64,000 nt of DNA from CAXBDP01 sp963974465 (GTDB lineage: Bacteria; Bacteroidota; Bacteroidia; Cytophagales; Cyclobacteriaceae): the NCBI GenBank assembly GCA_049340005.1, contig JBMPIY010000006.1. One strand, 5' to 3'. The stretch's first letter is position 1. Each line of letters starts with the position of its first letter. A program made the translations under genes and the position numbers. Below are positions 26,065 through 34,806 of the stretch, one piece after another. Under the pieces are notes generated by a model. The model saw nothing but the letters and a program-made list of their open reading frames with translations, ran no database searches and was not told where the DNA came from.

Positions 26065-26961
26065 CTATACAGTAGCGACTTCTTGTTCGATGTAGTCTAT
26101 GAGATACTGAATGTTGGCCATTTCAATTGTATTTTCGGTAAGTTCTAAGTCTTGCCCAATTACTTGATAGCCGCTGAGGATTACTGTAGAGTCACTAAAC
26201 TTCTTACCAAGATTCTGCACGTAGTTTTGCACGTTTTCTTGATCTGGTGAAGAAGTAATTACTGTAAGCACATATTCAGGTTTGTGAATATCCTTTACAA
26301 TGTCTAAGTCTCGCAGAGGCATATTTTGTCCAAGGTAAATTACTTTGAATCCACGTGCCTTAATTAGATAGCAGCTAAACAACAAACTCAATTCGTGTAA
26401 TTCGCCTTCTGGCAAATACAATAAGAATTTCTTCGCATGAGGATCAGCTGTTTTTATTTGGCCATCGATCGCCACAATCATTTTTTGTCTAATCAGATTG
26501 CTGATGAAGTGCTCATTGGCAGGATTGATTGAGCCCGTTTGCCATAATAAACCAATCCTCGAAAGGAATGGATAAACAATTTCTTTGATGGTTTTCTCAA
26601 AACCCATTTGAAGGATAGAAGTATTCAATATTTTCTCGAATCTATCTTCATCCATGTCCACCATAGCAATGGTGAGCGCATGTATTTGATCTGGAAAGTG
26701 TAAATGCCTTTCGGTAAGTTTAAGTACTTCCTCTTGCATTTCCTTTTCGGTCATTTCAGCGATGCGAGAAATGCGGAATCCGTTATCCTTAAGTAAGGAA
26801 ATATTCAATACTAGTTTTAAGTCTTGGTCATCGTAATAGCGGATATTCGTTTCCGTACGTTTTGGGGACATAAAATTGTATCGCTGCTCCCAAATTCTAA
26901 GTGTGTGAGCTTTGATGCCTGACAAATGTTCCAAATCCTTAATTGAATATACGCTCACCAT
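26065..26961 (-). CDS. CarH-like MerR regulator with B12-binding domain
   Basis: 298 residues. The N-terminal MerR helix-turn-helix (YSIKDLEHLSGIKAHTLRIW) is followed by the helical and Rossmann parts of a cobalamin-binding domain. The CarH hallmark W-x9-EH is present (Trp140, Glu150-His151), and His189 in GELHELS is at the position of the lower axial cobalt ligand, although the usual following Gly is Ser. CarH proteins are adenosylcobalamin photoreceptors that repress carotenoid genes in the dark. It is encoded 12 bp downstream of crtZ. Light control here is inferred. Confidence 0.87.
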   Translation of the reverse strand: MVSVYSIKDLEHLSGIKAHTLRIWEQRYNFMSPKRTETNIRYYDDQDLKLVLNISLLKDNGFRISRIAEMTEKEMQEEVLKLTERHLHFPDQIHALTIAMVDMDEDRFEKILNTSILQMGFEKTIKEIVYPFLSRIGLLWQTGSINPANEHFISNLIRQKMIVAIDGQIKTADPHAKKFLLYLPEGELHELSLLFSCYLIKARGFKVIYLGQNMPLRDLDIVKDIHKPEYVLTVITSSPDQENVQNYVQNLGKKFSDSTVILSGYQVIGQDLELTENTIEMANIQYLIDYIEQEVATV

Positions 26962-26972
26962 GCTTTCCTCAT

Positions 26973-27413
26973 TTATTTGTCAAATTTGAAATATCTTTTC
27001 GGTACATAGAGCAATCCAAAACAAATTGCTCCATCCTTTTTATTTGTCTTATGATGATCCTTATGTGCTTTGGCAATTCCTTCGATGAATTTACTGCCTG
27101 GTCGCTTTGCCCATTTTACTCTTCTGTGGATAAACATATCGTGGAAGATAAAATAGACCATTCCATACAAACTTATCCCTGCGCCTAACCAAAATCGATA
27201 ATCCCATTCGGGTAAGCCTAGGATGATCAAAACAATCGCAATGCTTCCAAAGAAAAGTGTAAAGACATCGTTTAGTTCGAATTTACCTTTGCTGGGATTG
27301 TGGTGGGTTTTGTGAATAAACCACAACGGGCCATGCATCAAATACTTGTGAATGGCCCAAGAAGCAATCTCCATTGCTACAAATCCGATAATTAAGAATA
27401 GCAAACCGATCAT
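26973..27413 (-). CDS. crtZ: Beta-carotene 3-hydroxylase CrtZ
   Basis: A 146-residue membrane protein of the bacterial CrtZ family. Histidine clusters are HKYLMHG, HKTHHNPSKG, HDMFIHRR and AHKDHHK. It hydroxylates the 3-position of the ionone ring. It lies between the CruF-like gene and the CarH-like regulator, all on the minus strand. Together with CrtW it would give 3-hydroxy-4-keto end groups. Confidence 0.93.
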   Translation of the reverse strand: MIGLLFLIIGFVAMEIASWAIHKYLMHGPLWFIHKTHHNPSKGKFELNDVFTLFFGSIAIVLIILGLPEWDYRFWLGAGISLYGMVYFIFHDMFIHRRVKWAKRPGSKFIEGIAKAHKDHHKTNKKDGAICFGLLYVPKRYFKFDK

Positions 27414-27444
27414 TTTATGAAGAACTCTGATTGATTAATAATGT

Positions 27445-28119
27445 TTAATTTCCGATAAAAAGAATTAAAAGCCTCAATATCAGAAAGAAAAATAGTTGGA
27501 TGATAAAGACTTTGCTAGCCAGAAAGTTATATTTAGTGAAGGGGAGTTTGAAAAACAGTATTTGAAGAATAAGAGAGATGGCAAACCATCCGATATAATT
27601 TTTGAATGGGATGCTACCTCCCGCCCATGACCAAAAGTCGAAGTAAACGGCTACGGGCTCAATCAGGATATCCAAACCAACCATAAGCAATGCAGCAATT
27701 ATGGGTTTGAGCCACGGGGCAATAGGAAAACTATTTGCCAAATAACCACTTGCCAAAACTAAAATAAGCCAGTTGGCACCAATAAGTATGGGTACTTTCC
27801 AAAGCTTAAATCCAAGGGTTGCTCCATAGCTATAATCACCAAAAATAAGCCCTGTATGTACCCCCAACACTTCAGAAGAATATCCAACCAAAAAGGTGAT
27901 AATAGCAAAAAGCAGAAAACTGCGGTTTTTATTTTCTTGAAAAAGAATTAACAATATAGCACTAGTCCACAAGGAAAATGGGGTAAGATCTTGAAACAAT
28001 GCCCTGCTTGCAGGAAATGCCAAACCAATAACACCGGCAGTGTAAATCAGTATAAGAAGCACAAAAGCTCCTTTAACAAGCTGATTTTGGAAGGGGTGTA
28101 AATAATTTGCTTGGGTCAT
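27445..28119 (-). CDS. Carotenoid biosynthesis membrane protein (CruF-like hydratase)
   Basis: About 225 residues from the ATG at 28119, which has an AAAGGA stretch just upstream. An in-frame ATG at 28239 would add 40 residues of atypical sequence. Seven or so hydrophobic helices are visible, and the conserved block GLIFGDYSYGATLG and the WxGGxIPFKNYIGWF segment place it in the CruF/DUF422 family, some members of which hydrate the 1,2-bond of an acyclic carotenoid end. It begins the cruF-crtZ-carH run. With CrtW and CrtZ this suggests a monocyclic pigment of the flexixanthin type, an inference. Confidence 0.82.
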   Translation of the reverse strand: MTQANYLHPFQNQLVKGAFVLLILIYTAGVIGLAFPASRALFQDLTPFSLWTSAILLILFQENKNRSFLLFAIITFLVGYSSEVLGVHTGLIFGDYSYGATLGFKLWKVPILIGANWLILVLASGYLANSFPIAPWLKPIIAALLMVGLDILIEPVAVYFDFWSWAGGSIPFKNYIGWFAISLILQILFFKLPFTKYNFLASKVFIIQLFFFLILRLLILFIGN

Positions 28120-28343
28120 TTTATCCTTTTGTGCAATAGCCAACAATAATGCGAAATAAAGACTCAAAAGCTTAAAAAGCGAATGGGGAGGTTTTGTTTG
28201 ATTAATTTGATCTCCATGTAATTTATTTACCTTATTCAACCAGTAAATCTTACCACTAAATCACTCCAGATAAATGAATAATTTGAAATTCCACAAAGTT
28301 ATTTTAAAGAAAAGATTAATTTTATTGCAAATTCAAATGGCTG

Positions 28344-28646
28344 ATGATATTATATAATGTTACTATAAATATTGATAGAGATGTAGAGTCGGAGTGGATG
28401 CGTTGGATGAAATCGGTTCATATTCCAGAGGTGTTGGCTACCAACTGTTTTGAAAATGCTCGTATGCTCAAAATGATGTACGAAGAAGAATCCCAAGGTA
28501 CAACTTACGCTGTGCAGTATATGGCCAAAAGCATGGAACTGATCGAGCAATATCAGCAGGAATTTGCGGAAGCATTGCAAGCCGAGCATAGCAGCCGCTA
28601 TAAAGATAAATTTGTGGTATTCCGTACTTTGCTGGAAGAAGTTTAG
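28344..28646 (+). CDS. DUF4286 family protein
   Basis: A 100-residue soluble protein starting MILYNVTINID. It matches the DUF4286 family, small Bacteroidota proteins of ferredoxin-like fold with unknown function; the motif around EWMRWMKSVHIPEVLAT is typical. It is divergent from the CruF-like gene and overlaps the convergent acetyltransferase gene by 4 bp at its end. No functional clue comes from the neighbours. Confidence 0.85.
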   Translation: MILYNVTINIDRDVESEWMRWMKSVHIPEVLATNCFENARMLKMMYEEESQGTTYAVQYMAKSMELIEQYQQEFAEALQAEHSSRYKDKFVVFRTLLEEV

Positions 28647-29110
28647 CCAACCACATCATAGTATTCACTTTGCAATCGGCAGTTGAGCCAGCCTGCGTCA
28701 AAGTCGGATTGTAGCCTTTTGTAGAAACGGATAGCAGGCTCATTCCAGTCGAGCACTTGCCAGGCTATTTGGCGGCTGTTAGTCTCTTTTGCTCTTGCGA
28801 TCAGCTTTTGGAACAGCATTTTGCCTATGCCAAGGCCTCTTTTATCCTCCCGCACCACAAAGTCCTCGAGATAAAGCACTCGTCCTTTCCATGTGGAATA
28901 GCGCCAATAGTAAAGAGCAATTCCAATTATTGTGTCATTCTCTTCTGCCACAAAAAATTCAAAAAGGGGATCCTTTCCGAAACCATCTTCGAGCATAGAT
29001 TCAATACTTGTTTCCACTTCATTGGCGGCTTTTTCGTATTCAGCCAATTCTTTTATTAGATGGTAAACACTTGGAATATCTTGCGACTCACCTTTTCGAA
29101 TATTGATCAT
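28643..29110 (-). CDS. GNAT family N-acetyltransferase
   Basis: 155 residues, a single GNAT domain. The acetyl-CoA-binding motif A is clear (LEDFVVREDKRGLGIGKMLF), with the usual C-terminal WQVLDWNEPAIRFYKRL segment. The N-terminal half and the LEDFVV segment resemble the diamine/spermidine acetyltransferase-like group, but the acceptor cannot be assigned. It is monocistronic, convergent with the DUF4286 gene. Confidence 0.9.
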   Translation of the reverse strand: MINIRKGESQDIPSVYHLIKELAEYEKAANEVETSIESMLEDGFGKDPLFEFFVAEENDTIIGIALYYWRYSTWKGRVLYLEDFVVREDKRGLGIGKMLFQKLIARAKETNSRQIAWQVLDWNEPAIRFYKRLQSDFDAGWLNCRLQSEYYDVVG

Positions 29111-29233
29111 GACAATAATTAATTCAAATTATAGATAAACAAATGTATCGAATTTGAATTTTTCTCCAAGTAAATATTGAACACGGAAAATCAGCGGGAG
29201 GGTGGATTTAGTTTTTGTAAATGGCTATAAATG

Positions 29234-29262
29234 CCAAAAGACCCGAATGAAGGGTCTTTTGG
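29234..29262 (-). terminator. rho gene terminator
   Basis: Stem CCAAAAGACCC / GGGTCTTTTGG with a short loop, ending in a T run on the minus strand, 27 bp past the rho stop codon. Confidence 0.85.
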
Positions 29263-29288
29263 ATTATTAAATTTAGAATCAATGAGAA

Positions 29289-31250
29289 TTAGCCATTCAT
29301 CGAGATGAGAAATTCTTCATTGTTTCTTGTGCCTTTCATTTTGTCGAGTAGGAATTCCATACCTTCTACCGGGTTCATATCGGCCATGTATTTACGTAAT
29401 ATCCACACTCTAGCAAGTTCTTCCTTGTCGAGTAGTAGATCTTCTCTACGGGTGCCTGATGCTGTCACATCAATAGCTGGGTAAATTCTACGGTTACTAA
29501 TCTTACGATCAAGCTGCAATTCCATGTTGCCGGTACCTTTGAATTCCTCAAAGATTACTTCATCCATTTTGGAGCCTGTTTCGATTAGTGCTGTCGCAAT
29601 AATGGTAAGTGAGCCGCCATTTTCGATGTTACGTGCTGCACCAAAGAAACGCTTAGGCTTATGCAATGCATTTGCATCCACACCACCTGAGAGAATTTTG
29701 CCTGAGCTTGGAACTACTGTGTTGTAAGCACGAGCCAAGCGAGTGATTGAATCCAATAGAATCACCACATCATGGCCACATTCTACCATACGCTTTGCTT
29801 TTTCCAATACGATGCTAGCCACTTTCACATGGCGATCGGCTTGCTCATCGAAAGTAGAAGATATTACTTCAGCTTTTACGCTTCTAGCCATATCGGTAAC
29901 TTCCTCAGGACGCTCATCGATAAGTAAAATCATCAAATAGCATTCTGGATGATTTTCAGCGATTGCATTGGCGATAGACTTAAGCAATACCGTTTTACCC
30001 GTTTTTGGCTGGGCTACGATCATGCCACGCTGGCCTTTGCCAATCGGTGCAAATAAATCTAAAATTCTGCTGGAGTAATTGTTCGATTTGGTGCTCAGTC
30101 TGATTTGCTCCTCAGGGAATAGTGGAGTCAAAAATTCAAATGGCACTCGATCTCTTATTTCTTCGGTAGTTCTCCCATTTACAGATTCTACTCTTAATAA
30201 CGCAAAGTATTTTTCACCTTCTTTTGGAGGGCGAATTTGACCTTTTACAGTATCACCAGTTTTCAAACCAAAAAGCTTGATCTGCGATGGAGATACATAT
30301 ATATCGTCAGGGCTTGCAAGGTAATTGTAATCCGAGGAGCGAAGGAAGCCGTAGCCATCCTGCATCATTTCTAATACACCTTCATTTACAATTATACCGT
30401 CGAAATCCTTAACGTTTGTTTGTGGTTTTCTTGGTCTAGGAGGCTGCTGCTGTTGCCTATTGTCATCATCTCTACGCTCTGGCCTAGGTGCTCTAGCTTC
30501 ACGAGGTTCTCTTGTCTCGCGTGGAGCATTTTCCCTCGGCTCTCTATTGTCTTTTTGCTCCCTATTATCCTCTCTTCGTGGATTTGGCGTGCGTTGTTCA
30601 GCTGCGTTAGTGTTGTTTTCTGTTGCGCTTGGCTTTTTGGCTTCAGGAGCATTTTCCTCCGACTGATTTCTGTTTCCCTGATTAGGATTTCTTGGCTGAT
30701 TTCTGTCTGTAGGTCTGTTGTCAGCAGGCTTGCGCTCAGGCTTTCTTTGAGGTGTTTCTTTATTAGCCTCTGGTTTAGCTGCTCCACCAATATCTTCTTT
30801 AGTCTTTTTATCTAGGTTGGAAACGGTATCTTCTACTTCCAGATTAAATGACTTCAATAGCTCCTCAGCAGTCATTTCATTTACGGGCTTATTTATTTTG
30901 CCAGTATCTTCTGTTTTAGCTTGAGGAGGGTTGGGTTTTTCGCGGGAAGAATCCGGCTTTCTGTCGGTAACATTTTGTCTGCGAACTCTAGGCTTTTCAG
31001 CTCTATCATTTTCATTTCGAGTTGGTGCAGCACTAGGGCTTGGTTTTTCGGAAGCTTTTTCTGGGGCTTTGCTAGCCTCTTCAGTTTTTTTCTTGGGTAG
31101 CTTTTCGTCAGGAGTTACAGCCTGATGTTCGAGAATGGCATAAATCAAGTCTTGCTTAGCAAGTTTTTTGAAATTTTTCAGGCCCATTTCTTCGGCTAGT
31201 TCCCGTAATTCCGAAAGCAACCTGACACTTAGGTCGTCAATAGTATACAT
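29289..31250 (-). CDS. rho: Transcription termination factor Rho, long form
   Basis: 653 residues versus about 420 in E. coli. An N-terminal Rho_N/SAP-like segment (residues 1-45) is followed by a disordered insert of about 230 residues dominated by Arg, Asn, Glu, Pro and Lys (many REP/NRE-like short repeats), as in many Bacteroidota. Then come the cold-shock RNA-binding domain (VLEMMQDGYGFLRS) and the hexameric ATPase: Walker A AQPKTGKTVL, Walker B VVILLDSITRLAR, Q-loop and R-loop regions. The termination function is certain; the insert probably affects RNA binding or phase behaviour. Confidence 0.97.
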   Translation of the reverse strand: MYTIDDLSVRLLSELRELAEEMGLKNFKKLAKQDLIYAILEHQAVTPDEKLPKKKTEEASKAPEKASEKPSPSAAPTRNENDRAEKPRVRRQNVTDRKPDSSREKPNPPQAKTEDTGKINKPVNEMTAEELLKSFNLEVEDTVSNLDKKTKEDIGGAAKPEANKETPQRKPERKPADNRPTDRNQPRNPNQGNRNQSEENAPEAKKPSATENNTNAAEQRTPNPRREDNREQKDNREPRENAPRETREPREARAPRPERRDDDNRQQQQPPRPRKPQTNVKDFDGIIVNEGVLEMMQDGYGFLRSSDYNYLASPDDIYVSPSQIKLFGLKTGDTVKGQIRPPKEGEKYFALLRVESVNGRTTEEIRDRVPFEFLTPLFPEEQIRLSTKSNNYSSRILDLFAPIGKGQRGMIVAQPKTGKTVLLKSIANAIAENHPECYLMILLIDERPEEVTDMARSVKAEVISSTFDEQADRHVKVASIVLEKAKRMVECGHDVVILLDSITRLARAYNTVVPSSGKILSGGVDANALHKPKRFFGAARNIENGGSLTIIATALIETGSKMDEVIFEEFKGTGNMELQLDRKISNRRIYPAIDVTASGTRREDLLLDKEELARVWILRKYMADMNPVEGMEFLLDKMKGTRNNEEFLISMNG

Positions 31251-31314
31251 ACAATAAGATTAGTAAATAAAAAACCTTTGATGATTGAGGTAAAGGTTGG
31301 AAAGTAAAAAGTGA

Positions 31315-31422
31315 TTAGATTAACGATAAGATCTTACCATTTGATTCGATATTGGGATCAACATCTTTGGAAGACACTGCAATATTAGACCAACCATTAT
31401 TAATAGTCAAGTGAATAGCCAT
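31315..31422 (-). CDS. Possible small protein (35 residues), weak
   Basis: A short frame in the rho-serS spacer encodes a 35-residue product beginning MAIHLTINNGWSN with ordinary codon use. There is no clear ribosome-binding site and no recognised domain. The spacer of about 245 bp otherwise holds only the two divergent promoter regions. It may be a chance frame. Confidence 0.2.
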   Translation of the reverse strand: MAIHLTINNGWSNIAVSSKDVDPNIESNGKILSLI

Positions 31423-31495
31423 ATTTAAGCAATTCTTTTTTAATTCCCTTTTTCCTTCGAATTGATTTATTTTGCAAGCTCAAATAAGAATTACT

Positions 31496-32770
31496 ATGCT
31501 TCCAATCACTCGCATACGCGAAGAAAAAGAACAATTGATAGCTGGATTACTCAAAAGGAACTTCCAAAATGCAGCCTTACTCATTGAAAACGCCCTTAAG
31601 TTAGATGATCGTCGTAAGGAGTTGAAATCGGAAATGGATGCTCAGCTGACCGAACTCAATACGATATCTAAGAGCATTGGTGAACTGATGCGTGCAGGCA
31701 AAAAGGAAGAAGCCGAAGAAAGAAAGCTTTGGACTGGCCAACTAAAGGAGAAATCAAAAAATTTGGGAGATGAATTGCAGGCAGTAGAAAAGGAATTGCA
31801 AGACCTGCTTTACACTATTCCTAATGTGCCCCATAGCTCGGTGCCGGCAGGAAAAAGTGCTGATGATAATGAGGAGATTTTCAAATATGGCGAAATTCCT
31901 CAATTACCAGATGGAGCATTGCCACATTGGGAGCTAATCCGTAAATATGATATCATCGATTTCGAGCTGGGTACCAAGATTACCGGTGCGGGATTTCCTG
32001 TGTATAAAGGCAAAGGAGCCAGAATCCAACGGGCACTAATTAATTTCTTTTTGGACAATGCGCTTGAAGCTGGTTATGTAGAAATCCTCCCGCCTTTTAT
32101 GGTAAATGAAGCCTCAGGGTACGGCACAGGGCAATTGCCTGATAAGGAAGGCCAAATGTACCACATGACAGCCGACGATCTTTATTTGATTCCAACTGCC
32201 GAAGTTCCGGTTACCAATTTATATCGTGACGTTATTCTCAATACCAATGATTTGCCCGTAAAAAATGTCGCTTACACACCCTGTTTTAGAAGAGAAGCAG
32301 GCTCTTGGGGAGCGCATGTGCGTGGACTCAATAGGTTGCATCAGTTCGATAAGGTAGAAATTGTGCAAGTGAGGTTGCCGGAAGAAAGTTACCAAGCATT
32401 GGAAGATATGAGCCAATATGTACAAGGCTTGCTCAAAAAGCTTGAATTGCCATATAGAGTTTTGAGATTGTGCGGTGGCGATATGGGCTTCACTTCAGCA
32501 CTTACTTACGATATGGAGGTGTTTAGTGCCGCACAGGAAAGATGGCTCGAAGTAAGTTCTGTTTCCAATTTCGAAGATTACCAATCCAACAGACTAAAGT
32601 TGAGGTATAAAGGCGAAGACAAAAAGTCACAATTGCTGCATACACTTAATGGATCTGCATTGGCGCTTCCGAGAATTTTGGCGGCTATTTTGGAAAACAA
32701 TCAAACTGAAGCAGGCATTCGAGTGCCATCAGCTTTAGTGCCATATACTGGTTTTGAGTTTATAAATTAA
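31496..32770 (+). CDS. serS: Seryl-tRNA synthetase
   Basis: 424 residues from the ATG at 31496 (an upstream in-frame TTG at 31472 is unlikely). It has an N-terminal coiled-coil arm (residues 1-110, heptads of Lys/Glu/Leu) that grips the tRNA, and a class II catalytic core: motif 1 region near FFLDNALEAGYVEILPP, motif 2 CFRREAGSWG...HQFDKVE and motif 3 GSALALPRILAAILEN. It charges tRNA-Ser. It is monocistronic and followed by a terminator. Confidence 0.97.
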   Translation: MLPITRIREEKEQLIAGLLKRNFQNAALLIENALKLDDRRKELKSEMDAQLTELNTISKSIGELMRAGKKEEAEERKLWTGQLKEKSKNLGDELQAVEKELQDLLYTIPNVPHSSVPAGKSADDNEEIFKYGEIPQLPDGALPHWELIRKYDIIDFELGTKITGAGFPVYKGKGARIQRALINFFLDNALEAGYVEILPPFMVNEASGYGTGQLPDKEGQMYHMTADDLYLIPTAEVPVTNLYRDVILNTNDLPVKNVAYTPCFRREAGSWGAHVRGLNRLHQFDKVEIVQVRLPEESYQALEDMSQYVQGLLKKLELPYRVLRLCGGDMGFTSALTYDMEVFSAAQERWLEVSSVSNFEDYQSNRLKLRYKGEDKKSQLLHTLNGSALALPRILAAILENNQTEAGIRVPSALVPYTGFEFIN

Positions 32771-32777
32771 GATGTAG

Positions 32778-32814
32778 AAAGAGGTCGTTTTGAATGAAAG
32801 GGCCTCTTTTTTTT
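32778..32814 (+). terminator. serS terminator
   Basis: Stem AAAGAGGTC / GGCCTCTTT (one G-T pair) with a 14-base loop and eight T residues, starting 8 bp after the serS stop. Confidence 0.88.
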
Positions 32815-32858
32815 ACGCATATTTCCTATATTGTTTTCCTATTCAATAATTAGGAGAC

Positions 32859-33941
32859 ATGCCAAAAGCGCAATTTTTTACCTTCATTTTACTTTTACTT
32901 CTGATTATAAGCTGTAACAAAAACGGCGGGAGGGTAGAACTTGCTGCTGATTTGAAGCCTTTCGACAGATTGTCTCAATATGGCTTTTTCACAGGTAATT
33001 TAGCTGATCTGCAACCTAATGAAGGAGTGTTGCCTTATGATTTGAATTCTCCTTTATTCTCTGATTATGCAGAGAAAGCGCGCTTCATTTGGCTGCCCAA
33101 TGGCCAAAAGGCAAGCTATGTAAGTAGCGGCTCATTGCAATTCCCAATTGGCACAGTCATTATCAAAAATTTCTATTACCATCAAGACAATCGTAATCCA
33201 CAATTGGGAAGGCGCATCATCGAAACTCGCTTGTTGATCCACACTGAAACTGGTTGGGAAGCATGGCCATATATTTGGGACGATGAGCAAAAGGATGCCA
33301 CTATGGACGTGATAGGTGGGAATAAGCAAATTAGTTGGCTTGATAAATCAGGAGAAAGTCATGAGCTTAATTACAGTATTCCCAATAAAAATCAATGCAA
33401 AGGCTGCCATGACTGGAAGGGAAGTATGCAGCCCATTGGCCCACAAGCCAAGCATCTGAATAAAGATTTTCAATACGAAGAGGGTACATTCAACCAATTG
33501 GAGTATTGGCTAAAAGTAGGTTATCTGCAAAACTTACCCTCAGAGCAAGATTTGATTCCTCGCATGGCCGATTATACTCAAGTCGATAGTTCTAATGAAA
33601 ATTTGAATGAAAGAGCAAGAGCGTATTTAGATATTAATTGTGGGCATTGTCATAATGCAAAAGGTCCGGCCAAAACAAGCGGACTGTCTTTATTGTATGA
33701 GGAAACTAATCCAACAGCTATTGGGATAAACAAGCCGCCAATAGCAGCCGGTAGAGGTTCAGGAAATTTAAAATTCAGTATAGTGCCTGGCCATTCTGAA
33801 GAGTCTATCTTGCTTTATAGAATGCTGAGTGCTGATCCGGGAAGTATGATGCCTGAGATTGGTCGCAAAATGGTGCACGAAGAAGGAGTGGAGTTGATTC
33901 GAGAATGGATTGACTCTATGGAACCGACTTTAAGAAAATAG
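32859..33941 (+). CDS. SO2930-like diheme c-type cytochrome lipoprotein
   Basis: 360 residues with a lipoprotein signal (lipobox LLIISC, Cys19). Two CxxCH heme-attachment motifs are present: CKGCH near residue 183 and CGHCH near residue 262, the second in a cytochrome c-like domain with downstream Met residues as candidate ligands (PGSMMPEIG). The N-terminal block (LPYDLNSPLFSDYAEKARF) is typical of the SO2930 family of periplasmic diheme proteins, often encoded with a beta-helix partner that is absent here. It is probably a periplasmic electron carrier. The redox partner is unknown. Confidence 0.85.
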   Translation: MPKAQFFTFILLLLLIISCNKNGGRVELAADLKPFDRLSQYGFFTGNLADLQPNEGVLPYDLNSPLFSDYAEKARFIWLPNGQKASYVSSGSLQFPIGTVIIKNFYYHQDNRNPQLGRRIIETRLLIHTETGWEAWPYIWDDEQKDATMDVIGGNKQISWLDKSGESHELNYSIPNKNQCKGCHDWKGSMQPIGPQAKHLNKDFQYEEGTFNQLEYWLKVGYLQNLPSEQDLIPRMADYTQVDSSNENLNERARAYLDINCGHCHNAKGPAKTSGLSLLYEETNPTAIGINKPPIAAGRGSGNLKFSIVPGHSEESILLYRMLSADPGSMMPEIGRKMVHEEGVELIREWIDSMEPTLRK

Positions 33942-33942
33942 A

Positions 33943-33972
33943 AAAAGGGCATCGATTGCTCAATGCCCTTTT
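33943..33972. terminator. Bidirectional terminator
   Basis: Perfect 10-bp stem AAAAGGGCAT / ATGCCCTTTT with a 10-base loop between the cytochrome gene (+) and the OmpA-like gene (-). A and T tracts on both sides suit both directions. Confidence 0.88.
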
Positions 33973-33995
33973 GTCCTAGAATTTTTATTTATCGC

Positions 33996-34685
33996 TTAAT
34001 TATCCAAATCGCCACGTTCAGCAGCTTTGATCATATCTTCGTTAGCTGTAATTGCAACGGTAACTCTACGGTTTTGAGTTCTTCCAGCTGCAGTTGAATT
34101 ATCAGCGATCGGCTGGGTAATACCATGACCAACTTCAGTAATTCTAGCTTGAGCAACGCCATTTATTTTCAAATGGTTAGAAACACTAGCAGCTCTTCTT
34201 TTAGAGAGATCCATATTGTAATCGGCTCTACCAGTATTATCTGTATGGCCTTCAATAAGGATATTTGTATCAGGGTATTTCTTCAATGTTTCAGATAATT
34301 TCTCAAGCTCAGTTTTCACATCAGGCTTAAGCGCATAAGAATCGATATCGAAAAGGATTCCTGAATCGAACGTAATTTGGATACCTTCACCTACACGTTC
34401 CACTTCCGCATTTTCTAAGTCTTTTTGGAGCTCCTCTGCTTGCTTGTCCATGTTGCGACCGATGAGTGCACCTGCTGCACCACCTACTACAGCGCCAATA
34501 AGCGCGCCACGGCCAGTATTGCCAGTTGCAGCACCAACACCAGCGCCAACTACAGCACCGCCACCCGTACCGATTGCACCGCCTTTAGCAGTATTGCTCC
34601 ACTTGCTACAAGAAGTAAACATTCCGAAAGAAACTAAAACAATAAGCAAGAGCTTGATTGTTGAAAAATTGTTTGTGGTTTTCAT
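33996..34685 (-). CDS. OmpA-family lipoprotein with glycine zipper
   Basis: About 229 residues from the ATG at 34685, chosen because it gives a clean lipoprotein signal (lipobox FTSC). After the lipid Cys comes a glycine-zipper segment (repeats of GGAVVGAGVGAATG type), then a helical spacer and a C-terminal OmpA peptidoglycan-binding domain (ILIEGHTDNTGRADYN, LSKRRAASV, NRRVTVAI). It anchors the outer membrane to the cell wall. It is monocistronic, sharing a terminator with the convergent cytochrome gene. Confidence 0.92.
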   Translation of the reverse strand: MKTTNNFSTIKLLLIVLVSFGMFTSCSKWSNTAKGGAIGTGGGAVVGAGVGAATGNTGRGALIGAVVGGAAGALIGRNMDKQAEELQKDLENAEVERVGEGIQITFDSGILFDIDSYALKPDVKTELEKLSETLKKYPDTNILIEGHTDNTGRADYNMDLSKRRAASVSNHLKINGVAQARITEVGHGITQPIADNSTAAGRTQNRRVTVAITANEDMIKAAERGDLDN

Positions 34686-34806
34686 AATAAAAAAATTGGT
34701 TTCCATTATTGTAGAAATAATCGAGCCATGATTTGCAAACAGAAATTATGTTTTTGTAAATCAATAAATTAAAATTTCCAAAGCAAAATAAGCTGACTTC
34801 TAGACT

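Noticed and set aside
28120..28239. Start of the CruF-like gene at 28239
   Set aside because: It adds 40 residues without family resemblance, and the ATG at 28119 has a better upstream sequence; not fully excluded.
30420..30815. Long open frame opposite the Rho insert
   Set aside because: It is a shadow of the Arg/Asn/Glu-rich insert with low-complexity Ser/Arg/Phe composition and no initiation signal.
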